The position numbers and the translations under genes are program-made. From Lota lota (taxonomy: Eukaryota; Chordata; Actinopteri; Gadiformes; Lotidae), in contig JACYXH010000278.1 of the NCBI GenBank assembly GCA_026745465.1, forward strand, positions 2,014,285-2,078,284: a stretch of DNA of 64,000 nucleotides, read 5' to 3'. Of this stretch, positions 1-9,329 are shown one piece after another. Numbering within the stretch: position 1 is the first letter of the stretch; every line of letters begins with the position of its first letter. The notes beneath the pieces were generated by a model that was given only the letters and a program-made list of their open reading frames with translations, made no database searches and was not told the origin of the DNA.

Positions 1-1424
1 GAGAAGTTCAAACTTAGTTTTCTGAGCTTCGAAGTCGGCAAATCGCCGTGTGAACTCGGTACTAAGTATGCCCAGTTTTTCAGCAAAATGTGCACTTGGA
101 AAAATAGCGGCAGAAACCTTGTGCGTCATCGACAGGCAGCATGGAAAGTGACCCAAGTTTCCTTCCAACATATGCGTCTCCCACAGACGCAGTTTGGCTT
201 TAAAAGCCCTCACTGCAGCATGCATGTCTGTGATCACACGGTCCCGTCCCTGAATCTGGAGGTTTAGCGCATTGAGATGGTTAGTTAAATCACACAGAAA
301 TGCCAGCTCACACAGCCACTTTTCATCATGGAGCTCTGTGGTTTCTTTCCCTTTGCTTTCCATAAAGTGACAGATATCCTCACACAACTCGAAATATCTG
401 TTGAGCACTTTCCCCCGACTTAGCCAGCGTCCCCTCTGTGTGATAGGGGACGTCACCATTTTTAGAATCGATCTCCTCCAGAAATGCCTTAAACTGGCGG
501 TGGTTTAAACCTTTGGCTCTTATAAAGTTAACAGTCTGTGTCACGGTGCTCATCACATTTTTTGCGCTTTGCCGCACAATGTTTCTTGGTGTAAAATGCA
601 GTGGTAAACTGTCAGCTCACCTGCGCAATTGTCCTCCCGCATCTTATCCCGGATTCTGCCCACTAATCCACTCTTTCTACCACACATTGCAGGCGCTCCA
701 TCTGTTGTCAGTCCTACCAGTTTGTCCCAAGGCAGCTTCATTTCATTTACACAATTAGATACTTCTTCAAATATGTATTTTCCCGTGGTTGTGCCGTGCA
801 TTGATTAAATTCCAGAAAGTTCCTCTGTAACGCGCAAGTCAGAGTCCACTCCACGGATGAAGATTGACAGCTGGGCAGTATCTGTCGCTGCTCTCATCCA
901 CAGCAAGGGAATATGCAATGAAATCTTTTCCTTTTTCCATTAGCTGATTTTGTATATTGGTAGCAAGCTCGCATGTCCGGTCAGCAACGGTGTTTCTGGT
1001 AAGGCTTACATTTAAAAATGCTTGCTTTTGGTCAGGACACATGACTTCGCACACTTTAATCATGCATCGCTTCACAAACTCTCCCTCGGTAAATGGCCGG
1101 GCCGATTTAGCTATTTCTTCAGCCACAATGAAACTAGCTTTAACGGCAGCTTCACTTTGAGATTTAGCTTTTTTTAACATAGCCTGCTGTGACACCAGAC
1201 GTTTTTTCAACTCTTCTACCTTCTGGAGCTTCTGCCGTGTGTCCAGCTCCTTGTACCCGTCCCCGTGTTTCGTTTCATAGTCTTATGTTGTATTCTTTAA
1301 TTACGGCCACAACAGCTCCGCATACAAGACAAACAGGTATACCCCTTGTGTTAGTGAACAGATACTCTGCCTCCCATCTGTCTTGAAAGCCCCTGTTTTC
1401 AAAGTCCACCTTTCGTTTGGCCAT
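1..1424 (-). pseudogene. GTF2IRD2-like hAT transposase, decayed and 3'-truncated by the window edge
   Basis: A start codon at 1424 opens a reading frame beginning MAKRKVDFENRGF with a short cysteine pair (CLVCG). Together with later segments (VADRTCELATNIQNQL; LVGLTTDGAPAMCGRKSG; VYHCILHQETLCGK; FLCDLTNHLNALNLQIQG) this matches the transposase-derived protein family that includes GTF2IRD2 and related hAT/Charlie transposases. The D-G-A-P block is the usual hAT catalytic-core motif. At least three frameshifts or stops (near 1275, 850 and 545) divide the frame, so no functional protein is expected. The C-terminal dimerisation domain is outside the window. Family assignment is firm; the exact subfamily is an inference from memory of motifs. 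Confidence 0.75.
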
Positions 1425-1710
1425 TTTTGGGAGGGATAGAGTTAGCTTAAAGTTGACCCGAAGTGACAGGATAAGCGTGAGACTGGAGAGTTTGTCAATA
1501 AAGGGGCTTGCCGCCGTTGATTGATGTCTCAACCAATAGCTGGCGCCAGTTATTGCAGTGGAGTCTGGGATTTGTAGTATTAATGATCTGCGTGCTATAT
1601 TCCGGCGGGCCAATTCTGATTGACATAAAATATTATATTGCGGGCCGGAGACAATTGTCCAGCGGGCCGGATGTGGCCCGCGGGCCTTAAGATTGACATG
1701 TATGCCCTAT
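1..1710 (-). mobile_element. hAT (Charlie-like) DNA transposon, right part only, inserted in a provirus
   Basis: The minus strand encodes pieces of a hAT transposase (separate entry), and the outer end at about 1662-1710 holds the GC-rich palindromic block (gcgggccgg...ggcccgcgggcc) typical of hAT-Charlie termini. Just beyond it, from about 1711, retroviral integrase coding sequence resumes, so this transposon interrupts the integrase gene of the provirus at 1711-7294. The other terminal repeat, the second copy of the 8-bp target duplication and the rest of the provirus should lie left of position 1. The exact boundary is uncertain by about 10 bases. Confidence 0.7.
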
Positions 1711-3516
1711 GGTGTACCAATCCTGTTGGATAAGGTCCATCATCCCCCCTTTTGACACATGGTTGAGCCCGTGTGTCAATTAAGCATAAGTGGGGAACAT
1801 GGCCACCGGGAGGCATGGCTTCCCTGTTGGGCCGTTCCAATGGCCGTCGACAAATACCGCCCCCCTTTTGTGCCACCGTGCACGCTCGTCTGACGTGGAG
1901 AGGTCCTGGACCTCTGCGACGGACGCTGCCACATGACCGACCGGGGTAGAAACGAGTGCGGTGTGAGCAGGTGGAGGTCGGGAAACCGCGGCCTTTGCTT
2001 CTGCGTCCGCCCTATCATTACCCAGGGACACAGTGTCTGTACCGCGTGTATGTGCTGAGCATTTAATAACTGAAATCTGGGTGGGCAGGAGAATGGCATA
2101 GAGTAACGCAGATATTTTGTCATGGTGCAAAATGTGTTTGCCCGATGACGTGAGGAAACCTCTGTGCCGCCAGAGGGCCCCGAAGTCATGGACGACGCCG
2201 AACGCGTACTGGGAGTCGGTGTAGATGGTGACAGAGGCACCTGCTGCTGCTCGACAGGCTTCGGCGAGGGCAACGAGTTCAGCAGCCTGCGCAGAGTAGT
2301 GAGAGGGGAGAGAGCCAGAACAAACCGTCTCATAATCAGATACCACAGAAAACCCTGCGCGCATCAAACCTGTTTCCGGGTTTCTGGAGCTGTCTACGTA
2401 GAAGACATAGTCGGGGTTAGAAAGGGGAACCTCCCCTAGATCAGGACGTGGCTTACAGACCAACTGTAATTCAGCCAAACAGTGGTGCGGCTCGCCCTCT
2501 CCCTCAATAGAGAGCAGGGTGGCAGGATTGAGAACATTGCAGCGTCGAATATGTATGTTGGGCAGGTCAAGGAGGATGGTATGATATTTCAACCATTGTG
2601 CTGCAGATAAATGGGAAGTTTTCTGTTCTAAGAGGATCATAGAGACTGCATGTGGAACAAGCAGTGTGAGGTCGCCGTACCCCACCAAGTCTCTTGATGC
2701 CAAAACAGCTTTTTCCACCGCCGCCACTGCTCGTAAGCAATGGGGCAGCCCTGCTGCTACGGGGTCTAATTTCGAGGAGAAATAGGCAACCGGGCGTAAC
2801 CTGTGCCCATGTTGTTGGAGGAGGACTGACGTCATGCATCCCCCTCTTTCATCCACAGTCTGGGTAAAGGGCCGCGTTGGGTCTGGAAGGCCAAGCGTTG
2901 GGGCGCGCTGGAGCTCCAGTTTGAGGTCTCTAAACGCTTGTTCTGCGTCTGCGGACCAGAGAACGTGGTCCGAAGCCCGGAGTCCCTTGCCATGGACGAT
3001 AGACGACAGGGGACCCTCCAGGAGTGAGTAGTTGGGAATGAACGTTCTGCAATAAGAACACATACCCAGAAAAGACAAGACTTGTTTTTTAGTCACTGGC
3101 CTTGGAATGTTGGCAATGGCGTCCACACGCGTGGATGAGAGGGCTTTCCCCCCTGGTGTGAGGTTGTGGCCTAGGAAGACAACGTCCTGGCAGACCCACT
3201 GAAGCTTCGAGAGGCTGACTTTGTGCCCCTCAGACGCCAGGTGGTGTAAGAGTTGCAAAGAATCACTGCGACACTGGTCCTTAGTTGGGGAACAAACTAA
3301 TAGATCATCAACATACTGTAACAATGCAGAGCCCTGCTGTAACAGAAGTGATTCCAGGCTTAATTTCAGTGCTTCATTGTAAATGGTAGGCAACATGGTG
3401 ACGAACGGCCCCAGGTCCCTCCATCGCATGTCCGGTGCCTTTGCCAGGGAAATATGTGGGGTAGAGTTAAACACATAAAACAATAACTGTTGTTTGGGAT
3501 CCAGTTGAATCGTCAC
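1711..3516 (-). pseudogene. Endogenous retrovirus pol remnant: RT (partial), RNase H, integrase N-terminus
   Basis: One long frame (3516 to 1780, 578 codons) carries the RT palm motif YVDDLLV near residue 68, thumb and connection, then RNase H with YVDSS near residue 370, an A-E-L-VAL glutamate block, TDSQYA and a C-terminal NDRAD block. The fingers and the first catalytic palm segment that should precede YVDD are absent: only about 200 bases separate this frame from the protease, so several hundred bases have been lost. A TAA at about 1780 ends the frame, but the same frame then continues with an integrase HHCC-like segment (GLNHVSKGGMMDLIQQDW) until the hAT junction. This is a dead gene; subfamily beyond class I is not resolved. 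Confidence 0.8.
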
Positions 3517-3721
3517 TGCTGCCTGTGTTGTTGACCAGAAAATAAATAAACCCTCAATGGTGACATCTGGTGGCGAAAGAAATTAATTGGCATAATCAGC
3601 GTCAGGTCCCTGTGATAGATGGGCGGTTACATGTAAATGCTCAGCCTGCATGTGTTGCATTGCGGCACACAGCTTGAGTACCAGATCAGTGAGATGTGTT
3701 GCATCATCGTGGTGGACGCCC

Positions 3722-4348
3722 CTATTGATACATGTAGGTGGGAGGGTGTTTCAGTGTGGGGTGCGAGACGAGTGTGTGAGTGGACGCGCATTGGGTGATA
3801 GCTATCCCTGTGGCCGTGGAGGTCAAGCAAATACCAAGTGCGATCATGAGGTCTCTGCCTAATAAGTTAAACGGACAACATTTGCTATATAAGAAAGAAT
3901 GCTTCAGGCGTGTTTGCCCCGTGGGGTCTGTTGGGCTACCATATACACATGACATTGGAATGGTAAATGCTTCTTTTATGCTCACTCCCGAAGCCCCCAG
4001 TGACACCACAAATCGGCCTGACTCTTTAACATTAGGATGGTCTTTTAATGTTAACATGCTGTTTGTGGCCCCTGAATAAACAATAAAAGTGGTGTCCTGT
4101 CCATTTACATACATTGTTGTTCACGGTAACTTCTGATACGCATCTGATGTCATTGGTGCATATGTCCCTGTGGCGTCCTGTCTTTCTACTTTCTCAAGCC
4201 TTTCTAGCGTTCTAACAATCTGTGTGTATACGTCAGTAGATGTCGTCACTAGGTTAGTATGTGTTGTGGAAGCAAGCAGTTCTTCATTGTGGTGTGCGTG
4301 TGGGTGTTTGTTACCGCCTTTTCCTTCGTCACTGTCCGGTCGCACCAT
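3722..4348 (-). pseudogene. Endogenous retrovirus protease remnant with gag-pro spacer
   Basis: The segment 4114-3722 resembles a retropepsin: a substrate-binding loop of the D-S-G-A type, a central hydrophobic stretch and the downstream block LLGRDLM that closes the family fold. The active-site aspartate is replaced by tyrosine (YSGATNS), so the enzyme would be inactive. The preceding piece (4348-4121) is a hydrophilic spacer. Gag, spacer and protease are all in the same frame, separated only by TGA codons near 4379 and 4127. Readthrough of a stop between gag and pro is known in gamma- and epsilonretroviruses, but whether either TGA was functional or is a later mutation cannot be told from one copy. 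Confidence 0.7.
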
Positions 4349-4378
4349 TGCCTCTCCGCATGTCCACCCGGTCGCCAG

Positions 4379-5870
4379 TCAATCAGCCTGTTCTGGTCCT
4401 CGTCTCCCCCAGCCGTCTCCCTGTCCGTCCCTCTTTGGCTGTGGGCAGTCTCTCATCCAATGGTCACTGGCTCCACAGTAAAAGCATCTGTGGTCTCTCA
4501 TGTCGGTTCCTCGATAGTCTCTGGTAGTTTCGCCGTGAGGCCGTCTTCCCCCTCGTCGTGGACCATTTACACCTCGTGGTGGCCCCCTCTGCCGATATCG
4601 GGGGTACCAGTCTTGATCTTTAGGCTGGTTCCCTTGATTGTGGGCTAAGTCTGTGACCGTCTGCATCAAAGCGAGTTGGATTCGTTCTGCGTCTCGGGCT
4701 GCTGTATTTCCTCGGCTGTTCTTCTCCTCGAGTAGCTTCGTCGCAGCATCCCGCAGCTTCGTCTCAGCATGGAGGGCGTGCTTGCGGATTTTTGTGAGCC
4801 GTGCAGTTTTAAACCCGACGCACGTCTTGTATATGCTGTCCCTGATCGTGCGGTGGAGGCCATCCAAAAATGCCTTGCTGAGGTGCCATTCCCACGTGCT
4901 TCTCTCGTTCTGGTCATCCCCAGGACCTGGTTCGACTGTGCCACTGTATTGTTCAAATACTGCGTGGAGGCGGGTGTAATATTGTTCTACACCCTCATCT
5001 GCTGTTTGTTTGCAGGCCTCGATTGCTACCATATCCACTTTTGGGGGAAAGGCAGCAATTATAGCTGTGCCGATGTTCCTGACGTAGGTTATGTATCTGT
5101 CATTAGCGGCATTGGTCCACTCGACCTGTGTCATGCTGGCCGCGGGGTCATCTCGGAGGACCGCTTTAATTTTGCAAAAATTCGCCGCTCCTAGTTTATG
5201 CATCAGCAGCCTCCGTATTTCAACCAGGGTTGGTCGGAACTCGTGGCAAAAGAGAGTAAACTCTGTGGAAAATTTCGCTCCACCCGCCGTGATGTCTGGC
5301 AGGTGACTCATCGTGTCCTTCATCTCTGTATCAGGCCAGGGTCGGTAGACGAGCATCGCTCGGCCATCACCTCCCGCCAACTGGATCATGGGTAAAGTCT
5401 GTTGTGGTGACGGTGAGGCCACGGAGAGGTTGTGTCGGAGCTCCTCCTTTATGTTGACCCTCACGCTGGGGTCCTGACGAGGGTCCTGGCGAGGTTCGTA
5501 GGGGAGAGTAGGCTGGAGGCGCATAAACGGTGGCTGGGCCTCTGTATCTGAGAACCATTTGGTGTCCTGGGTGTGATCCCTTCGATCTGGGAAGATCTCC
5601 GGTCCGTAGCAGGGATCTCTAGGAAGGGCAGATAGACCGCGATGGTTCTCCGGCTGGGGTGGGGGATGGTTGCGCTGGTCGGGCCTGGTTCTGGGCAGTG
5701 GATGGTGGACACACGTCGAGGTCCGGGCGTACCTTCAGAAACGTAGGAGCAGTAACAAAGGGTGGATCACTGTATTTCACCATTTCTTTCCCTGCTCTCT
5801 TTCTCTCTCTAAGTTCTGCTTCAGTTTCCCAAAATCTAAGAGCTTTTGCTTGACTGTCAAACATAGCCAC
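4379..5870 (-). pseudogene. Endogenous retrovirus gag remnant
   Basis: The N-terminal part (5870 to about 5530) is a proline-rich matrix-like region starting MAMFDSQAKALRF. After one frameshift near 5530 the frame runs to 4379 with a capsid-like domain, a charged coiled-coil-like region (KHALHAETKLRDAATKLLEEK) and a single CCHC zinc knuckle (CFYCGASDHWMRDC) followed by a basic tail. One knuckle after a charged region is the class I retrovirus pattern. Apart from the frameshift the capsid-nucleocapsid part is still open for 381 codons, longer than expected for a very old neutral relic, which suggests a moderate age. Confidence 0.75.
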
Positions 5871-6234
5871 GGTCTCTGTTTTTACTTTTTTCTTTTTCAG
5901 TAATTTGTCCTTCTCCGCCCCTAATTTATAATCTAATTTATTTATTTAATTTACTGAAAAACGTCCCCCTTGGGGGAAACCACAATGTTTATACCAACGT
6001 TCCACATGCGCTATCGCATGTGGTTTCTACTTCTGTACCATAAACTCCTCGATGTTCCCTAAATCCTCTCGCGGCTTACCATTGTTATTAGCCATGTTTT
6101 ATTTATATATATTTAGTAATGATCCCCTGTTGTTTCTTCCCGCACAACAGTAACGTTAAAGTGATAATATTAGTCCGGATAATATTTCACCACTTTTAAA
6201 TTGTTACACCGATTTTTTAATTGTTACACAAATA

Positions 6235-6532
6235 TTTTCTCAACTGTTTTCCCTGGTACAGGACCGACCTTATTATGAGAATATGAAATCTTTGGAAATA
6301 ATATTTCAAAGCTAATTGTTCCGCAAATCATTTTCTCAACTGTTTTCCCTGGTACAAGACTGACCTTATTATGATAATATTAAATCTTTCGAAATAATAT
6401 TTGAATGCTTTACAATTGGTCCGAATTTTTCTTTCAACTGTTTACCCTGGTACAGGACCGACCTTATTATGATAATATTAAATCTTTTGAAATAATATTT
6501 CAATGCTTTACAATTGGTCAGATTTTTTTGAC
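6235..6532. repeat. Three tandem copies of a ~97-bp unit in the provirus leader
   Basis: Three head-to-tail units start at about 6235, 6331 and 6429, each containing caactgtttnccctggtaca followed by an accttattatga block and an AT-rich end. The spacing is 96 then 98 bases. They lie in the untranslated leader between the primer site and gag (minus sense). The middle and last units are closer to each other than to the first. Function unknown; a duplicated leader or packaging element, or plain slippage, are both possible. Confidence 0.85.
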
Positions 6533-6729
6533 CAAAATTGTGTTAGCCACCTAAACAGCCCACCCTGAGTTGTGTTTTGAGTTCGTTGGATCCCGGTGGC
6601 GTTAGTCGTCCGGAGATCAGGGACGTGGTCCTCTATTCACTCGACTTGATGCTCGGTGGTAGAGACACGTTTTCCCGTGGATTGCGACTCCCCTCCGTCA
6701 CGTCCTTCCTTCCGTCGATCAACCTCGGG

Positions 6730-6747
6730 ATCCTGTTCGTGATGCCA
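6730..6747 (-). promoter_or_regulatory. Primer-binding site of the endogenous retrovirus
   Basis: On the minus strand the sequence TGGCATCACGAACAGGAT begins three bases after the end of the LTR (cgaca). The TGG start and position are those of a tRNA primer-binding site. I could not assign the tRNA with confidence. Confidence 0.7.
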
Positions 6748-6750
6748 AAT

Positions 6751-7294
6751 TGTCGTAGCAAATTTAGACAACTGGTGGCTGGCTCGATTTAAAAGGCTAA
6801 GACAAATGGATATCCGTAGTTCGTTTATTTCATATGCTGCAGCATATAAAAGACACAGTTTCAAAGGCAACTCCACACAGGGCAGAGTTCTCAAGAAAAA
6901 GGCACGCTGAGCAAATGAGGGATGCCCTTTTGTAGAGTGGAACAAACAACATTTAAAAAGTAACAACAGATTGCGCCATTTACCATCTATAACTGGTTCA
7001 ATGCACAGGTAAAGCCAAACACAACATTTATGGCGCCACCTATGATTTATGGCGGGTCCAATGTGCGGTCAAGGCAACAGATACATAATAGGTGAGAGGA
7101 ACTTGCTTTGGAGTTTCTCACCTGGAACAAAGCACCATGCAGGAATGTAAGAAAACAGGCAGCTGTGAAATGGTATATAATTAAAAGAAAACAGATAGGC
7201 CACTATAGTGTGCACACAACAACCTGAGCACTTAAACCAACTAGTTTAAGTGAGCTTTACTTGGAATAGGGCCTGAAGTCATTTTTCCACCACA
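6751..7294 (-). repeat. 5' LTR of the endogenous retrovirus (544 bp)
   Basis: On the minus strand the block starts TGTGGTGG at 7294 and ends CTACGACA at 6751, giving the TG...CA ends of an LTR directly upstream of the primer site. An AATAAA polyadenylation signal lies about 80 bases before its 3' end (gaaataaacgaac, near 6820). No second LTR is inside the window, so the outer 5' boundary is inferred from the TG end and from the MITE sequence that resumes at about 7299. Confidence 0.7.
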
Positions 7295-7298
7295 ATGG

Positions 7299-7480
7299 TG
7301 AAGCTCCGTCTGAGCAGCGATTTATTTAATACCCGCTTTCCGAGGGTTATGATTCCCGGGCACCTATAGTATATCGCTACGGTGTGTGGCGCATTTCTTA
7401 TACAACATCAGTCATTATAACGCTCATACACAACGATGTTACTAAAAAAGTATCACAAAGTTGCCATAGGCCGTAACCAT
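7299..7480 (-). repeat. Fragment of a hAT MITE, same family as 63067-63620
   Basis: The reverse complement of 7299-7440 closely matches the interior of the MITE at about 63236-63380: shared blocks include gttgtgtatgagcgttataatga, split here by small changes, and gcgccacacaccgtagcgat. The fragment stops at the provirus LTR, so the provirus appears to have inserted into this MITE copy. Confidence 0.75.
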
Positions 7481-8176
7481 GGAGATATTACGCCCCCCTC
7501 TTTCCTAGAACTCTCAGCCCAAACCGCGTTTTTTTTTTTAATCTGTGTTCGAATTCCCGCTGAAACACTGGCGCTTTAAAAGTACAATTAACCAAAAAAG
7601 ACAGGCCTCATATTCAAATAGCAGAACCTTCCTATACTATACACTTTGTAAAATTGTGTACTTGAATTCCATTTTGTTCTGAATTATCCTTCTTTAACAA
7701 TGCAAGACATAAGAGTAATTTTCTCAGTAACTTTGCATTTATGTTTAATAAGGTATGTGTATGTAATGGGGCAATTTTCTTCTTTTTGAGAGTTAAAAAG
7801 TTATAGTAAGCAAGAGTTCAAAAAGTAGGCAGCGCATAATATAACTGCTGTTCCTTGTCATTTGAAAGGCAAACACTGGCCAGGGCAAGGGCCAGGGATG
7901 TGCATGTGCATCTTCTGAAGTTGACGGAGGCGTTGCATCTTCTGCCATGATCTTGAACTGTAGTGAAGCTGGTCAGTGGAGGGGGTAACGTTAGGGACAC
8001 ACCTCCGTTCCATCTGCTGTGCTATGATTGGCTAGTAGGCCACCGTATCTTACCTCTCGTGTCGGACAATCACTGTCGTGCATGTGAGCTCAGCTTAATA
8101 TAAAGTATATTTATAAATGTATGAATTAAAGTAGCGAGAAGTATTAAGCCCGATGTAACAGAGTAGGTGTACATAT
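7481..8176. other. Interval without recognisable gene
   Basis: AT-rich sequence with short stop-interrupted frames only. I see no splice-bounded exon, RNA gene or terminal repeats. The last bases (catat, 8172-8176) are the left copy of the target duplication of element A. Confidence 0.5.
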
Positions 8177-8661
8177 TGTCATGAATCCAACACCTTGAGC
8201 CTGTTTTGCCATTGTTTTGTTTATTCCTCTAACCTGAAGTCCGTTTTTCCTGAGTTTCCTGAACACATCCCGGCTGATTCTCCCTCTGCACTATTTAAGC
8301 CGTGACCAGACATCCATTCCCTGCCGGATTGTTAGCGTAACCAATATGTTTAGCTCTCGTATCAAGCTTCAAGTTTTTGGAAAGTAGTTATTGTTTTTGT
8401 CTCTTTTGCCTGTCGCTAATCTGCCGCCTTCTCCTCTGTCTACAGTTACTCACCTGGATTGTCACTCACACCTGCCTGGCTGTCAACTTCACTGCAGCAC
8501 TTTTGGATCAACACAAAAACCTCCAGCCTTCCAGCCTTCCAGCCTCTCCCACTCACGACCATCATTCAACGTTCAGTTTCCAAATAAATACTCACCTTGT
8601 AAATTCCTACTTACCTCGTCCTGGTCTGCTTTTGGGTTCCAGCACTAGACAAATCGTGACA
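8177..8661 (+). repeat. 5' LTR of element A (485 bp)
   Basis: It matches 23096-23614 nearly throughout but lacks about 46 bases present in the 3' LTR (after ggctgattct, near 8281). A TATA-like tatttaag lies at about 8292. The putative RNA start GCCGGATTGTT (8323-8333) lies about 30 bases further on and is complementary, with one mismatch, to the primer site after the LTR. Confidence 0.9.
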
Positions 8662-8662
8662 G

Positions 8663-8673
8663 AACGATCCGGC
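8663..8673 (+). promoter_or_regulatory. Self-complementary primer-binding site of element A
   Basis: AACGATCCGGC follows the LTR end by one base. It is the reverse complement of GCCGGATCGTT; the two LTRs carry GCCGGATTGTT (8323) and GCCAGATCGTT (23284), each one change away. This fits self-primed reverse transcription as established for Tf1/sushi-type chromoviruses, rather than a tRNA primer. Confidence 0.65.
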
Positions 8674-8677
8674 CAAG

Positions 8678-8803
8678 ATGAACCCAGCGGATCTGGACTC
8701 TGTTCGCCATGCCATTTCCCAGCAAGGAAATATGTTGGGACAGCACGGTGTGGCACTACAGGAGGTAACAAGTGCAATTCGAAATCTAACTACTAGTCTT
8801 ACC
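8678..8803 (+). pseudogene. Element A gag, N-terminal piece
   Basis: Starts MNPADLDSVRHAISQQGN, the same style of N-terminus as the gag of B and F (MDPAD...RQVISHQG). The piece ends at 8803, where element B begins; it resumes after the duplicated CTTACC at 18957-18962. Confidence 0.8.
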
Positions 8804-9312
8804 TGTTAAGGTTTTGAACTGTTAACCCAAACGCAAGACACCAAGACAGAGATGGAACGGGTTCAAAGGGATTTATTTCGGTACAGGCAAGGGTTAGGCA
8901 GGCGGGTAGTCAGGCAGGCAGGGGTTCGTTGGCAGGCGGGTGGCAAGCAGGCAGAGGGACGTAGGCAGGCGGGTGGTCAGGCAGGCGAGAGGTCGTTAAC
9001 GGGGAGAAAGTCAGACGAACAGGAGCAGGAGTCGGGACGGAACCGGGGAGGACTAGGAAAAGGAAATTTTGGCTGGAACAGGTAAGCAGGGAACTAGAAT
9101 GCTGGAACGAGGTAACTAACTTGGAAAGCGTAAACAACGAACTGGCGCCGGCTGCTTGGTGAACAGGGAAGAAGTAGGGTGCGTTGATTGATGATTGGAG
9201 ACCGGAGTGTAGAGCGGAGTGCACGAGGGTAGTTGCTGACGGAAAGGTAAACAGAGACACGTGGGGAAGTGGCAGCCGGCACCACTAGGTGGTGGCAGAG
9301 GGTGATGTGACA
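8804..9312 (-). repeat. 3' LTR of element B (509 bp)
   Basis: Highly similar to 18437-18956, including an internal minisatellite-like stretch of ggcaggcgggt motifs at about 8895-8990. The C-rich run right after it (gtgccccccccctctacgg, from 9313) is the minus-strand polypurine tract next to the LTR. Confidence 0.9.
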
Positions 9313-9329
9313 GTGCCCCCCCCTCTACG

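Larger units (their letters stand above)
1711..7294 (-). mobile_element. Endogenous retrovirus (class I, gamma/epsilon-like), 5' part
   Basis: Reading on the minus strand from 7294 downwards there are a 5' LTR, a TGG-starting primer-binding site, a leader with a tandem repeat, gag with one zinc knuckle, protease, reverse transcriptase/RNase H and the start of integrase. The pol motifs (YVDDLLV; YVDSSR; TDSQYAF) and the single zinc knuckle fit class I (gamma/epsilon-like) retroviruses rather than gypsy elements. The integrase stops at the hAT transposon near 1710; the rest of pol, any env gene and the 3' LTR are outside the window. Every gene is broken (frameshift in gag, changed protease active site, missing front of RT, stop before integrase), so this is an old, inactive copy. 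Confidence 0.85.

Noticed and set aside
6235..6532. Regularly spaced repeats resembling a CRISPR array
   Set aside because: Units are full tandem copies of about 97 bases without unique spacers, in a vertebrate provirus leader.
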